Positions 22,327-31,182 of a DNA stretch of 53,517 bases are shown here, piece by piece. Under the pieces are notes generated by a model. That model worked only from the letters and a program-made list of their open reading frames with translations. It did not search any database and was not told the origin of the DNA. This DNA is from Verrucomicrobia bacterium LW23 (lineage in GTDB: Bacteria; Verrucomicrobiota; Verrucomicrobiia; Methylacidiphilales; UBA1321). The translations under genes were made by a program, and so were the position numbers. Location of the stretch: positions 1 to 53,517 of the forward strand of contig QAZA01000015.1 in NCBI GenBank assembly GCA_003054695.1, given 5' to 3'. Within the stretch, counting starts at the first letter, position 1. Every line of letters begins with the position of its first letter.

Positions 22327-22994
22327 GACCCCTGTTCCTCGCTGTCCGTTGCGGTTTCCTCCTCAGCTTCGCTCTCGAGCTCAACGGGATCTGGAAAACG
22401 AACCTGCGCGGCTTCCCGAAGCACCGCGTCGAGCGTATCCGTGGCGAGTTGGGCGATTCCAACAGCATCCATGCCGACAGCCAGCGGCGGTAACTCCAGC
22501 GTTACCTTCGAGTACATCAGGTTCTTCAGCACAGCCATGCGGCGGCTCCATTCCGCCTCGACTTCTGCCTTCAGTACGTACTGACCTTTGCGCTGCGCCA
22601 CCCGCAGCTCGCGATCCTCGATTTCCGCCAGCAACTTGCGCGCCTTGAGCATCTCGGAGTCCGGCGACAGCCCCACCTTGAGGTCGTGTTCCCGGATGAA
22701 GAGGCGCCAGGCGACAACATTGTGCGTCCCGTCCGGGTGAGCCTTGGGCGCGTCCGGCCGCTTCTTCCAGGTATAAAGCGTCTGCCGGCTGACGGCCAGG
22801 ATGCGAGCCAGCTCCGAAATATCCCGCGCCACCGTCACCGTTTCGTGCTCCACCCCCGCCGCCCGCGCCTTGATCACCGCCAACTCGGTGGAGTTGAGCG
22901 TCTTGCCCGCGCCCACTTTCTTCACCACGTTGCGCCAGTTCGCTTCGAGAACCCGTGATGCCATGTCTGCCGAAATATTGGTTGCGTTAGTCAT
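22323..22994 (-). CDS. Terminase small subunit (Nu1-like)
   Basis: A 223-residue protein. Around residues 58-80 lies a helix-turn-helix ('DISELARILAVSRQTLYTWKK') like that of lambda Nu1, which binds cos DNA. A long helix rich in Arg and Glu follows (LLAEIEDRELRVAQRKGQYV) and would mediate oligomer assembly. The acidic C-terminus (EEETATDSEEQGS) may contact the large subunit. It lies directly before the GpA-type gene and overlaps it by 4 nt. A start-associated motif is found 12 nt upstream. Confidence 0.82.
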   Translation of the reverse strand: MTNATNISADMASRVLEANWRNVVKKVGAGKTLNSTELAVIKARAAGVEHETVTVARDISELARILAVSRQTLYTWKKRPDAPKAHPDGTHNVVAWRLFIREHDLKVGLSPDSEMLKARKLLAEIEDRELRVAQRKGQYVLKAEVEAEWSRRMAVLKNLMYSKVTLELPPLAVGMDAVGIAQLATDTLDAVLREAAQVRFPDPVELESEAEEETATDSEEQGS

Positions 22995-23006
22995 AAACCA
23001 CGCAAT

Positions 23007-23014
23007 GTGTCAAC
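23007..23014 (-). promoter_or_regulatory. Start-associated motif GTTGACAC
   Basis: 12 nt before the terminase small-subunit ATG at 22994. Confidence 0.6.
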
Positions 23015-23300
23015 CAGCGCGCTCGGCACTAAAGAAGGCCGGGCGATTGACCGGCCGACGCTATATACACACAATGTATGAAGAAAACCGCTTTGCGCCG
23101 AAGGTCCGCCGGTTGACATCACGCTATCTGTCAAGCTGCGAACTTCAAACTGTCATCCTTACACTTCTTGGACACGTTTTTCACCACCTTGTGCCCGCCC
23201 ATTTTGAGGCCTTTTCCGAGGGGAAACCCGCCGAGCGCCGGGTCGGGGAGTGCGATAAAGTGTCAGATTGAAAAAAATAGGTCTCTCTTAAACTCACTCC

Positions 23301-23438
23301 ATGGCGCGCAACCCGAAATGTATAAAGGCGCCCGGAAGCCTGCTGATGCTATTGATCAGCGTAACCTGTTGGTTTGCAATGCCTAAGGATAAGGCTGTTT
23401 CGGATTATTCTGACCTTGTAGTGCGGTTTTATATGTAA
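23301..23438 (+). CDS. Possible small membrane protein
   Basis: A 45-residue frame on the plus strand. A basic start (MARNPKCIKAPG) is followed by a hydrophobic run (SLLMLLISVTCWFAM) and a short polar tail. This is the shape of a signal-anchored small protein, or of a short secreted peptide. It lies alone in the gap between early and late phage genes. Being short and without relatives I can name, it may be spurious. Confidence 0.3.
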   Translation: MARNPKCIKAPGSLLMLLISVTCWFAMPKDKAVSDYSDLVVRFYM

Positions 23439-23581
23439 AATATGCATATAGCATTGCATGTAGCAAGGAAGGTTTAATGTGTTAAAAACGTGTCAAGAGT
23501 GGAGAATGTGAAGTTGAGGGATCGGCCAGATATCGAATGGAAGTGAACGAACGGTGCAGCAGTTATCCTTTGCGAGGGGCG

Positions 23582-23695
23582 CTAGGGAAGCAACCACATC
23601 TGATAGACCAGGCATATGGCCAGCGAGACGGCGACTGCAGAAGCGGCGGTCAGATTCACAGCGAGCAGAAAAATGAGATACGAAAATATCTTCAT
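23582..23695 (-). CDS. Small membrane protein
   Basis: A 37-residue protein that is almost entirely hydrophobic: MKIFSYLIFLLAVNLTAASA, then VAVSLAICLVYQMWLLP. Two short membrane segments, or a signal peptide plus one segment, are possible. The frame is open upstream, but the Met at 23695 fits the membrane segment and has a start-associated motif 17 nt before it. It is the last early gene before the terminase side. Small phage membrane proteins of this kind can be superinfection exclusion or lysis-control proteins; here the role is unknown. Confidence 0.5.
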   Translation of the reverse strand: MKIFSYLIFLLAVNLTAASAVAVSLAICLVYQMWLLP

Positions 23696-23712
23696 ATACT
23701 TGCATGCATGCG

Positions 23713-23720
23713 GTGTCAAC
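23713..23720 (-). promoter_or_regulatory. Start-associated motif GTTGACAC
   Basis: 17 nt before the ATG at 23695, the longest spacing seen. Confidence 0.45.
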
Positions 23721-23736
23721 TGCGCGGCTTGTTTAC

Positions 23737-24057
23737 TTAGAGCGAAGCCTTTTGTTTTGTTGGGGATTTTGCCACGACACCTATAGCAAGGTACGCTTGT
23801 CGGAGAGTTCCTATTGTGGTAAGATCCAGCTGATCGGCATGCTTTGCAAGGCGTATATAGCGTCGTGCTGTTGCGTCGGATATCTCCGGAGTGTTGGCTG
23901 CAAGCCATGGAAGCCACTCTCCGTGAGGCAAGGACTCTTTTTGTTCGAGCAGAAGCTTGCCACATTCGAGTGCTACAACTAACGCCCTTGAAGGTATTTG
24001 ATTATGGGTTTCGCTGAGAACCTTGCGGATACGTGACGTTATTTCCAAAGTATTCAT
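23737..24057 (-). CDS. DUF3102-like phage protein, short paralogue
   Basis: A 106-residue protein. It has the DUF3102-type core: 'ALECGKLLLEQKESLPHGEWLPWLAANTPEISDATARRYIRLA'-like helices with 'HG.W..WL' and 'S..TARRY', here given in part. This domain is frequent in phage and plasmid genes and is suspected to bind DNA, but its role is not established. It is a paralogue of the next gene upstream (24150-24671) and lacks that protein's C-terminal 60 residues. I start at 24057 because the residues before it are not protein-like. Confidence 0.65.
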   Translation of the reverse strand: MNTLEITSRIRKVLSETHNQIPSRALVVALECGKLLLEQKESLPHGEWLPWLAANTPEISDATARRYIRLAKHADQLDLTTIGTLRQAYLAIGVVAKSPTKQKASL

Positions 24058-24149
24058 AGGAGAGAAAGTCGATCGGACACAGTGTCCGCAAGAATGATGA
24101 TTGTGGAGAGCTTCCGCCGCCGGACACAACTATGTCCGACCGCCTGTGG

Positions 24150-24671
24150 CTATAGTTTTTCGTATAAATTAACGAACCAGCGCAGTTCGTTTTTGAGGAT
24201 GCGGCGGGAATCTTCGGGCCAGGTATCAATATTGCCTTTTTCCACGCGGCGGTTGTACCAGAGGCGAAAGGCGTCGAGGGGGCGGATGAATTTGACCCAC
24301 GGTTTGTTGGGGTTGGGAGTTTCTTCCTCCTTTTCAGGAGCTTCAGGAATGATTCCCGTGGCGAGGTAAGCCTGGCGCAGAGTGGCGATATCAGTGAGAT
24401 CCGTGTCATTGGTGCGGGTGGCGAGCGCCATGTAGCGGCGGGCCGTGCGGTCGCTGATCTCGGGTACGTTGGCGTCGAGCCAGGCCAGCCAGCCGCCGCG
24501 GGCGAGCGCCGCTTTCTGCTGGTTGAGGAGGCGTCCGCATTCCACGGCCTTAAGCACGGCATCGGAGACGTAGCTTTTGGCCTGCTCGGCCAGGGCATTG
24601 GCGGCGCGGTAGCTTTCCAGGATTTGCGGGGCGAGGTTGAGGTCGGGGGAAATGGAAATGATTTCGCTCAT
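24150..24671 (-). CDS. DUF3102-like phage protein
   Basis: A 173-residue protein. Residues about 20-110 carry the DUF3102-type helices ('ALAEQAKSYVSDAVLKAVEC', 'ARGGWLAWLDANVPEISDRT', 'ARRYMALATRTND'). The extra C-terminal part ends in a Trp/Tyr-rich helix (LKNELRWFVNLYEKL). A second, shorter copy lies downstream. The start at 24671 overlaps the stop of the HTH gene (ATGA) and has a start-associated motif 13 nt upstream, so the longer open frame back to 24794 is not used. Confidence 0.7.
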   Translation of the reverse strand: MSEIISISPDLNLAPQILESYRAANALAEQAKSYVSDAVLKAVECGRLLNQQKAALARGGWLAWLDANVPEISDRTARRYMALATRTNDTDLTDIATLRQAYLATGIIPEAPEKEEETPNPNKPWVKFIRPLDAFRLWYNRRVEKGNIDTWPEDSRRILKNELRWFVNLYEKL

Positions 24672-25258
24672 ACCTTTGATTTCCGTGTCAACTTGCGGAG
24701 GTCGTGAAAGGCTTTGGTGCGAGTCCGGTACGCTCTTCTCGCGCGCTCCGATTTCATGGACCTGGAGGGACGCAGTCCGAATGTTTCGCACCATTGCACC
24801 GCGAGTTTGGAAAATGCCTGCTTGGTAACGCCGTGTTTGGCAGCGAGTTGCGTCGCGCTTTCACCTTCGAGTGCGAGGACGCCCATGCCGTAGCAAACGG
24901 CATCGAATGCCAGCGACGGGTTATTGCTGCCGCACAGGCGTGCGCAGAACGACGCAAGGACGTCGCTTGGCCCGTGGGCGGAATCGATCACTGTGTCCGC
25001 TTCCGGCTCATCCTCCTCAGGCTCAATCTCGGCAATAATGTCGGGCGTTTCGCTGGCAAGTGCGGTGTCGGCGATATCGTCGCTGAGTAGCGTGCCGCTG
25101 GCGCGGCGCGGGAGGTGCGGCTTAAGAAGTCCCTGGCGCTGAAGGCGTTGCCGGTCTTCGGTCGGCATTTCCGCTATCCAGCGGGAGGCTTCGGGCGAGG
25201 TATATGCCCGCTCGTATTCGCGGTCGCGGACGGGTTGTCTGGCGGCGTAGTCGTCCAT
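24668..25258 (-). CDS. Phage protein with C-terminal helix-turn-helix
   Basis: A 196-residue protein. The N-terminal 60 residues are basic and helical, the middle is acidic (EIEPEEDEPEADTVID), and the C-terminal part contains a helix-turn-helix resembling a sigma-region-4 type: 'ATQLAAKHGVTKQAFSKLAVQW' (written in two pieces: ATQLAAKHGVTKQA and FSKLAVQW). It ends in a basic tail (RARRAYRTRTKAF). It may be a regulator of late transcription or a replication accessory protein. The ATG overlaps the polymerase-fusion stop (TAATG). Confidence 0.6.
   Translation of the reverse strand: MDDYAARQPVRDREYERAYTSPEASRWIAEMPTEDRQRLQRQGLLKPHLPRRASGTLLSDDIADTALASETPDIIAEIEPEEDEPEADTVIDSAHGPSDVLASFCARLCGSNNPSLAFDAVCYGMGVLALEGESATQLAAKHGVTKQAFSKLAVQWCETFGLRPSRSMKSERARRAYRTRTKAFHDLRKLTRKSKV
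24685..24692 (-). promoter_or_regulatory. Start-associated motif GTTGACAC
   Basis: 13 nt before the ATG at 24671, inside the 3' end of the HTH gene. Confidence 0.6.
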
Positions 25259-28200
25259 TATTTTTCTCCCCAGGTGGTGCAGACGTTGCTCTCGACTTCG
25301 ATGGGCACCTGCGGGAAGAAGGCGGACATAGCGTCGCGCATCGTCTTCTGCAGCAAGGCTTTAACTTCGGGTGCAATGCTTTCGTCACACTCGACGATGA
25401 TTTCATCATGGACCGTGCTGATGATGGCGGCGCCGGCGGGAAGCGCCGTGGCCAGGGCAATCAGCGCGGCTTTGATACCGTCGGCGCACCCACCCTGCAC
25501 GGGCGTGTTGACCAGCGCGGTAAAGCGTTCCCATTCTGAGGCTTCAGAAGGAATGAGGCGGCGACGACCGGAAACGGTACGCACCTCGTCGATGCCTTTG
25601 TTGGCCTTGACATGGCTTTCGCCGTGCCACTGGCGGATGGCGCCGTAGGTTTCGAAGAATTTGCGCCGGATGTCCGTCGCCTGTTCCTCGGTCATGGTGA
25701 CGCCGTAAGACGTCTTGGCGTAGCGAACCAGGCCTTTGCTGTGCTGGCCGTAGAGCAAACCAAAGTTGACGGCTTTGGCGAGCTGGCGATCCGCCTTAGT
25801 GACGTCCACGAGAGGCTTGTTCAGCACTTTCGCCGCAGTGAGGCGGTGCAAATCATCCCCATTGGCGTAGGCCTGAACCATCTTCGTCTCGCCGGCAATC
25901 GCGGCGGCAGCGCGCAACTCCACCTGGCTGTAGTCTGCCACCACCAGCTTGCGGCCGGCGGGAGCAACGAAACAGGTGCGCAGGTCGCCGCGACCGATAT
26001 TCTGCATGTTGGGTTCTTTGGAGGAGAATCGACCTGTGGCAGTGCCGGTGGGTTCGAACTTGCCGTGAATACGGCCGTCCGGGGCAACGCACTCCAGGAG
26101 TGTGGCGGCCTGTTGCGCCTGTTTCTCCAGGGAGCGGTATTCCAACAGCTTCGGCACAACTGTTTCGTCTCCAGCGCCTTGCAGGGTTTCTTCGTTGGTG
26201 CTCTCGATGTCGATTCCCCACTCCTTGAGCGCCGCCAGCAGCTGCGGCTGGCTCTTGATGTTGAGCTCGGGCATCTCCATAATGGCGCGGATCTCGTCGG
26301 CAACAGCCGCCGCGGACGTGCGGCAACGGTTCTCGATGCCAGCCAGCTTTTCGCGATCTACCGCGATGCCAGCGGCTTCCATTTCCACCACGACGGGGAG
26401 CAGTTGCGATTCCATGGCGAAGACTTCCTCCAGGCCCGTCATCTCCAGCTCGTGGGAGAACCGCGCAGCAAGCTGGTGCAGGTAGGCGACATCCCGGGCG
26501 GCGTACGCCAGCTGATCGTCGGTCAAGAAAAGCCCGCCCCAGTCGGACAGCGCCTGGTCGGTGCCAGGCTCCACCCCCAACATCCGCTGGAGACATTGGT
26601 CCAGGTTATTGCCAGGTTTGATGCCGTTATTCAGCACGCGCGAAGCAGTCAACGTGCAGAACACGTTGCGCAGCTTGATGTTGCACTTCATCCGCAGCCA
26701 GAGTGAATCAAACTTCAACCCATGACCGAGGATCCGCTTGCTTTCCAGAAGAGACGCCAGTGGCCCGAGCTGATAGCCGAGTGCCTGCAAGTCGAGCAGG
26801 AAGATGGACGAACGCTCCCCGCACAGCTGCAAGAGCCGGATGTCGCCTTTCCACGGATTGAGGCCGTCACCTTTGCGGTCTCCGTACGTCTCGATGTCAA
26901 CGGCAAGGGTTGACTCGCCTTCCAGAAGAGACGCGATTTCCGCAAGCCGGGAGTGATCGGAAATGACCTGGTAAGGCCGGACAATTTCAGGCACCTTCCC
27001 AACCTTCAACACCCTCGTCCCACGCTCCAAGCTTTTATATATATCTCCCTCCTCCTTATATATATTACTCTCTATATTCTTCTCTTCTTCTTTCTCTTTC
27101 ACTCCTAGAGAAAGGTGGAGAAGGTGCCCAGGGTGACTATTTCCGTTGATATTGCTAGGACTTACGTCGGATACCTTACTGGTGGGCGTAGACTCAAAGG
27201 TGGTGAGGGTGCCTGCGGAATGGGGCGAATTTGGGGCAAAACCGCCCCAAACCTGCTGGCAGACGTCGACGTTGTCTTCAAGACCCTTTGTAAAACGCAA
27301 TTGCTGGCTTTGAGACTTCAGCGATGCACGGTCCAGCTCAAGGCGAATACCGACCAATTCGCGCCGATCAAATTTGCGGAGGTACATGCCGATCCGGGTC
27401 CGCGCCTTCTTCGAATCGTCGGCGCTATAGCCGAAAAAGCTGAGGTCATCGTTTTCCTCGGACTGGGCGACGTACTGAAAGACCGCTTGCTTGTCGATCC
27501 AGCGTTCCGGATAGCGCTCATAACATCCCTGGTAGAGTGCGCGCATGGCACGGTCCAGGCGATCTCCGCCGACCTCAGTGCCGTCCTCCTCGTGAGGCAG
27601 GCAAGGATCGCCCCAGCCATGGAAAGTCATGATCCCGCCCACAATGGCCGCCCATTTGGGAAAGCTATTGAACTCCGAGGAGCGCTCCGGGCATCCCGCA
27701 TCGATCCACGCGCCGACCAAGGCGGCGATAGCGCTGAGAATCTCTCCCCGGTGCGCGAGGACAAAGTCATGCAAGTACTTGATCTCGAAGTGCCTGGCGT
27801 TCGGGTTCTCCATCCGCAGGTGCAGGAAAATTTTGCGGCTGCGCGGTTCCACGTCCTCACGAAAGGTAAGCCCCATGTTGGCGGAAACGCTGAACTCCAG
27901 TTCATTGGGCAGACGCAAGTCGGCCTTAGCCTCCGTACTGCCGATATTGCGTGAGGAAAAGACCGAGGCAGTAATGGCTCCGATCAACACGGCATCATCG
28001 ATATGCCCTTGGCAATTGGCGAAGTGCATGATACGCCGCCCCGCAAGTAACGCGGCGGTGATGCGCTTCCGGGTTTCGTCGCTCTCTGAGCCCAGAGGCG
28101 CGTCTTCGCAGGTGGTGCCTTCGTAGACGAGCGATGTCAGCCCGGCCAGGTAATCCTTGCCCGCACGGGGACGGTTCGCCGTGAAGATCCAGAGAGGCGT

Positions 28201-29814
28201 CCGTGCGTTCCATCCGATCAACCCGCGGCAGTACGGGGTCAGAAGCCGGGCAATCGCGTGGGTAATACTCTGCGCATCCCGGAAGCAGAATCCCCGGTGA
28301 ATGCGAAGAAGCAACTCTTTTGCCTGGGCCACTGGCATCGGCTTGATCACGGGCGCGTCGGGATCACAATACGTCTGGAAGCGCGGGTCGTAGCCAATTT
28401 TGGGAAACGCGATTCCGCCGCCTGATTGCCGGATAGGAACCGGCAGATCCAGGATACGGCCGATGTTGGGCAACTGCCGGCGGAACCGACGCGAAGAGAG
28501 CATCAACCCGGCTGTCTCGCGGTTCATGGAACGAGGACAAAAGACCGTGTCACCGCTTTCTTTATCGTGTTGCAATTCACCGACTTCAACGTGCTCCTCA
28601 ACATCGGTGACTGCGCACACTGGCGCGACCGTATCAAACGCAAGGCAGGTGACTTTTTCGGAGAATTGGCGCACTCCCACCGAGACTGCGACGTTGTTCT
28701 TCAGGAACCACTCGTGAGAGGGAGCCAGGGACTTACCCATTTCTTCAGCGAACATCGATTCCGGTCGGTGACGGCCAGGCAACACAACGCGAGGCCGCCC
28801 GTCCTCATTCTCCTGGCCCTCCGCCCACACGCGCATCTGCTTGCATGCGGCGTCTACGCATCCTGGTTTCCGCTCTTCAAACCAGGCCAGCACCTCGCCA
28901 ATGTCACGACCGTCGCAGTGGGCATGAAGGCACTTAAAGCCGGGAAGGGATCCTGGCGAGTGGAAGATGGCGGTGTCGGTGCTGGCCTGATTCCAGCCCT
29001 TGCCGCCGTCGGAATGTTCTTCGGCCCAGGGGCACTGCACTCCCCATTGACCTTTGTCTGGGTCGATGTAGGCGCCCAGCATTTGCTGATCGCGAAACAG
29101 AGACACCAGATCCAACGTCCGCAGGTCGCCCTTGAACTTGGCCCACCAGGGCTTTGCCTTGCTCTTGCCGCCCTTGGACTTGCCCGTGGATTTCTCGTCC
29201 TCCTTGTCGCGGTTGGGCTCCTCAAAGCCGAACCAGGACTTGAGCTGTTCCCACGTAACCTCGGGGATGTCGCCGCTTACCTCCCACGTGTAGGTGTGTC
29301 CGTTGGCGTGTTGGCTGGGGGTGAGAACCAGGTTGCAACCGTCGAAAAACAGCTCCGCGCCGACCTTGTCCGAGATTTTGGCCACCAGCGGCTTATCGTA
29401 GGGATCACCGTTTCTGTTGTAGAATGCCGGCAAGTCCCGGCACAGGAAGTGCAAATGCGCGCCGCCGCCCGTGCGTTCGCGGGGGACAGCCGCGAGCTCC
29501 GGCTTGCCGGCCAGCCATTGTCGGACGCTTTCGCCTTTGTCCGGCTTGCTGTCGAGATCAACGCTGACGTGGGGACCGCGCAGGACGCAACCCAGGTTGC
29601 TGGAGCCGAAAGCGCCAAAATACTTCTCGATGAGCTCATCGGTCAGATTGGACGGCTGCCAGTCGCGCCAGCCCTTGATCTCGGGCTTTTTGCCACGAAC
29701 TTTGGGATCGCCCTTGTGCGGGCCGTGCAGCGGGTGGATGGCCCAGCCGAGCGTATCGCGGTAATACACGGCCGCTTCGGCGCGAGATTCGGTGAAGGGA
29801 GTGGGAATATTCAT
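25258..29814 (-). CDS. Primase-polymerase / ATPase / exonuclease / DNA polymerase I fusion
   Basis: One 1518-residue frame carrying most of a replisome. Residues about 15-200 are an archaeo-eukaryotic-type primase-polymerase (VSVDLDSKPD with Asp86/Asp88; GGGAHLHF with His120/122). Residues 255-305 hold a zinc finger (Cys261, His267, Cys295, Cys300). Residues 535-700 look like a P-loop ATPase with unusual motifs (NRPRAGKDYLAG; RRIMHFANCQG). Residues 860-945 are a charged, low-complexity linker. Residues 945-1125 are a 3'-5' exonuclease (VDIETYG 972-978; YAARDVAYLH), and 1130-1518 a family A polymerase with motifs A (VVADYSQVELR), B (RQLAKAVNFGLLYG) and C (STVHDEIIVE). The linker DNA (27030-27105) is very AT- and pyrimidine-rich. 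A recent gene fusion is likely; an indel that joins two genes cannot be excluded. Confidence 0.88.
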   Translation of the reverse strand: MNIPTPFTESRAEAAVYYRDTLGWAIHPLHGPHKGDPKVRGKKPEIKGWRDWQPSNLTDELIEKYFGAFGSSNLGCVLRGPHVSVDLDSKPDKGESVRQWLAGKPELAAVPRERTGGGAHLHFLCRDLPAFYNRNGDPYDKPLVAKISDKVGAELFFDGCNLVLTPSQHANGHTYTWEVSGDIPEVTWEQLKSWFGFEEPNRDKEDEKSTGKSKGGKSKAKPWWAKFKGDLRTLDLVSLFRDQQMLGAYIDPDKGQWGVQCPWAEEHSDGGKGWNQASTDTAIFHSPGSLPGFKCLHAHCDGRDIGEVLAWFEERKPGCVDAACKQMRVWAEGQENEDGRPRVVLPGRHRPESMFAEEMGKSLAPSHEWFLKNNVAVSVGVRQFSEKVTCLAFDTVAPVCAVTDVEEHVEVGELQHDKESGDTVFCPRSMNRETAGLMLSSRRFRRQLPNIGRILDLPVPIRQSGGGIAFPKIGYDPRFQTYCDPDAPVIKPMPVAQAKELLLRIHRGFCFRDAQSITHAIARLLTPYCRGLIGWNARTPLWIFTANRPRAGKDYLAGLTSLVYEGTTCEDAPLGSESDETRKRITAALLAGRRIMHFANCQGHIDDAVLIGAITASVFSSRNIGSTEAKADLRLPNELEFSVSANMGLTFREDVEPRSRKIFLHLRMENPNARHFEIKYLHDFVLAHRGEILSAIAALVGAWIDAGCPERSSEFNSFPKWAAIVGGIMTFHGWGDPCLPHEEDGTEVGGDRLDRAMRALYQGCYERYPERWIDKQAVFQYVAQSEENDDLSFFGYSADDSKKARTRIGMYLRKFDRRELVGIRLELDRASLKSQSQQLRFTKGLEDNVDVCQQVWGGFAPNSPHSAGTLTTFESTPTSKVSDVSPSNINGNSHPGHLLHLSLGVKEKEEEKNIESNIYKEEGDIYKSLERGTRVLKVGKVPEIVRPYQVISDHSRLAEIASLLEGESTLAVDIETYGDRKGDGLNPWKGDIRLLQLCGERSSIFLLDLQALGYQLGPLASLLESKRILGHGLKFDSLWLRMKCNIKLRNVFCTLTASRVLNNGIKPGNNLDQCLQRMLGVEPGTDQALSDWGGLFLTDDQLAYAARDVAYLHQLAARFSHELEMTGLEEVFAMESQLLPVVVEMEAAGIAVDREKLAGIENRCRTSAAAVADEIRAIMEMPELNIKSQPQLLAALKEWGIDIESTNEETLQGAGDETVVPKLLEYRSLEKQAQQAATLLECVAPDGRIHGKFEPTGTATGRFSSKEPNMQNIGRGDLRTCFVAPAGRKLVVADYSQVELRAAAAIAGETKMVQAYANGDDLHRLTAAKVLNKPLVDVTKADRQLAKAVNFGLLYGQHSKGLVRYAKTSYGVTMTEEQATDIRRKFFETYGAIRQWHGESHVKANKGIDEVRTVSGRRRLIPSEASEWERFTALVNTPVQGGCADGIKAALIALATALPAGAAIISTVHDEIIVECDESIAPEVKALLQKTMRDAMSAFFPQVPIEVESNVCTTWGEK

Positions 29815-31088
29815 CGGGATGCTGCTGCCTCCAGGATGGGAAGGTTGTCGTAAAACTCTTTGGCTGCGCGACTTACCATGACGCCGCTGAACCAGTCCTT
29901 GAGATAAAGCCCGTCAAGGGTGCGGATACGGGACAGCGCCACGTAGGCCTGGCCTGGCTCTCGCGCCGCGCGGACGTCGATATAGGCGGAATCCAATGTC
30001 ACCCCCTGCGACTTGTGGATGGTCATCGCGTACGAGAGCCGCAGGGGGAATTGCGTAAACGAGCCGGAAGTCGGGTCTCTCGGATCGAACCGCCAGGTGA
30101 ACTGCGTGACGGGGATGAGGTGCCCTTCGGACTCCACCTCGATAAGGGTGCGACTGGGATGCACCTCGCGTACGATCCCAGTCTGCCCGTTGACGAATCG
30201 CGCCTCGGGCTGGTTGACGGTGAACATCACCCGGGCGCCTGGCTTGAGCTGCAGGTGTTGCGGAGTCAGCAGGTTTTGCGCGAGGAACGAACTCTGCGAC
30301 TCCGGTCCGGCGAGGATGGCGTGGAAATCCTCCGGCTCTCCCGTCAGCTCCGCCAGGCGGTAATCATTCCAGCGATCCACCTGGACATTGTGGGTGTAAA
30401 GCCGGGTCAGGTTGCCGTCAGGGAAATTGCGGACTCGACTCTGCAGAAGCGTGGCGTTGCGGCCGCTGACTTCGCCGACGCGGAACGCCAGAAGTGCTTC
30501 GATGAAAGCGGTATCCGTCTGCCGATGAATTTTAGTGAGATGGATACACTTGAATCCGGCGCGCCGCCAGGCTTCCGTCTGGAAAACCCAGTCGTACGGC
30601 TCTGCGGGATTCTTGCGGACGGGCGGCAGTTGCAGAAAATCGCCAGTGACGATAACCTGGATACCGCCAAAGGGCGCCTCACACTCACACACTTTGCGGC
30701 ACAGGAACTCCAGGAAATCGAACGTCCGACCGGACAGCATCGAGATCTCGTCGATGACCAAGATACACGCCTTGCGGATCCGATCGAACCCAGCACGGAC
30801 GCTGAAGCGCTTGTCCTTCAGCAATTCGCCATAGTACGCCTCGTTGCTCTGCCCGGCCTGAGGCCCGAGCATCATGCCGGACCACCGGTGCACCGTCGAT
30901 CCGCCAATCTTGAGCGCCGCCACTCCTGTGGAGGCGGTCAGGCTTACGTCCATCGTAGTGGTGCGCACCGCCTGCTCGATGAGATAGCTTTTGCCGACAC
31001 CGCCCGGGCCGGTCAGGAAGACATTGCTTCCGTCATTGAAAGCTTCAAAGAAAGCAATCGCTTCTTTGCTGGGAATAAAATCACTCAT
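29811..31088 (-). CDS. Pif1-like 5'-3' DNA helicase
   Basis: A 425-residue superfamily 1 helicase. Motif I is 'FLTGPGGVGKSYLIEQ', then 'ASTGVAALKIGGSTVHRWSG' (Ia), 'ILVIDEISMLSG' (II), 'VIVTGDFLQLPPV' (III), 'QFPLRLSYAMTIHKSQGVTL' (V) and 'QAYVALSRIRTLDGL' (VI). This set is specific for Pif1/RecD-type helicases. It presumably unwinds the template for the polymerase fusion: its stop overlaps the start of that gene by 4 nt, so the two are translationally coupled. A GGGGA tract lies before the ATG. Confidence 0.92.
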   Translation of the reverse strand: MSDFIPSKEAIAFFEAFNDGSNVFLTGPGGVGKSYLIEQAVRTTTMDVSLTASTGVAALKIGGSTVHRWSGMMLGPQAGQSNEAYYGELLKDKRFSVRAGFDRIRKACILVIDEISMLSGRTFDFLEFLCRKVCECEAPFGGIQVIVTGDFLQLPPVRKNPAEPYDWVFQTEAWRRAGFKCIHLTKIHRQTDTAFIEALLAFRVGEVSGRNATLLQSRVRNFPDGNLTRLYTHNVQVDRWNDYRLAELTGEPEDFHAILAGPESQSSFLAQNLLTPQHLQLKPGARVMFTVNQPEARFVNGQTGIVREVHPSRTLIEVESEGHLIPVTQFTWRFDPRDPTSGSFTQFPLRLSYAMTIHKSQGVTLDSAYIDVRAAREPGQAYVALSRIRTLDGLYLKDWFSGVMVSRAAKEFYDNLPILEAAASR

Positions 31089-31182
31089 GGGGAAATGGGG
31101 AGAGAAAAATCAGGGAGATAAGCTCCGCGAGGCGATCACCGCCAATCACCTCGCGGAGAACGAGTTAGGCCGTCGGAAACGG

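Larger units (their letters stand above)
22995..23581. other. Gap between early and late genes
   Basis: Largely non-coding on the minus strand and AT-rich from 23390 to 23490. It is the natural place for a late promoter. It holds the start motif at 23007-23014, one more CTTGACAC (23490-23497) with no start codon after it, the small plus-strand gene at 23301-23438, and a 23-residue basic minus-strand frame at 23131-23202 (MGGHKVVKNVSKK...) that may be a gene remnant. Confidence 0.4.

Noticed and set aside
6579-24692. GTTGACAC copies as ordinary sigma70 -35 boxes
   Set aside because: At 16-18 nt downstream there is no consistent TATAAT-like hexamer; that position falls at or within the first codons and varies freely.
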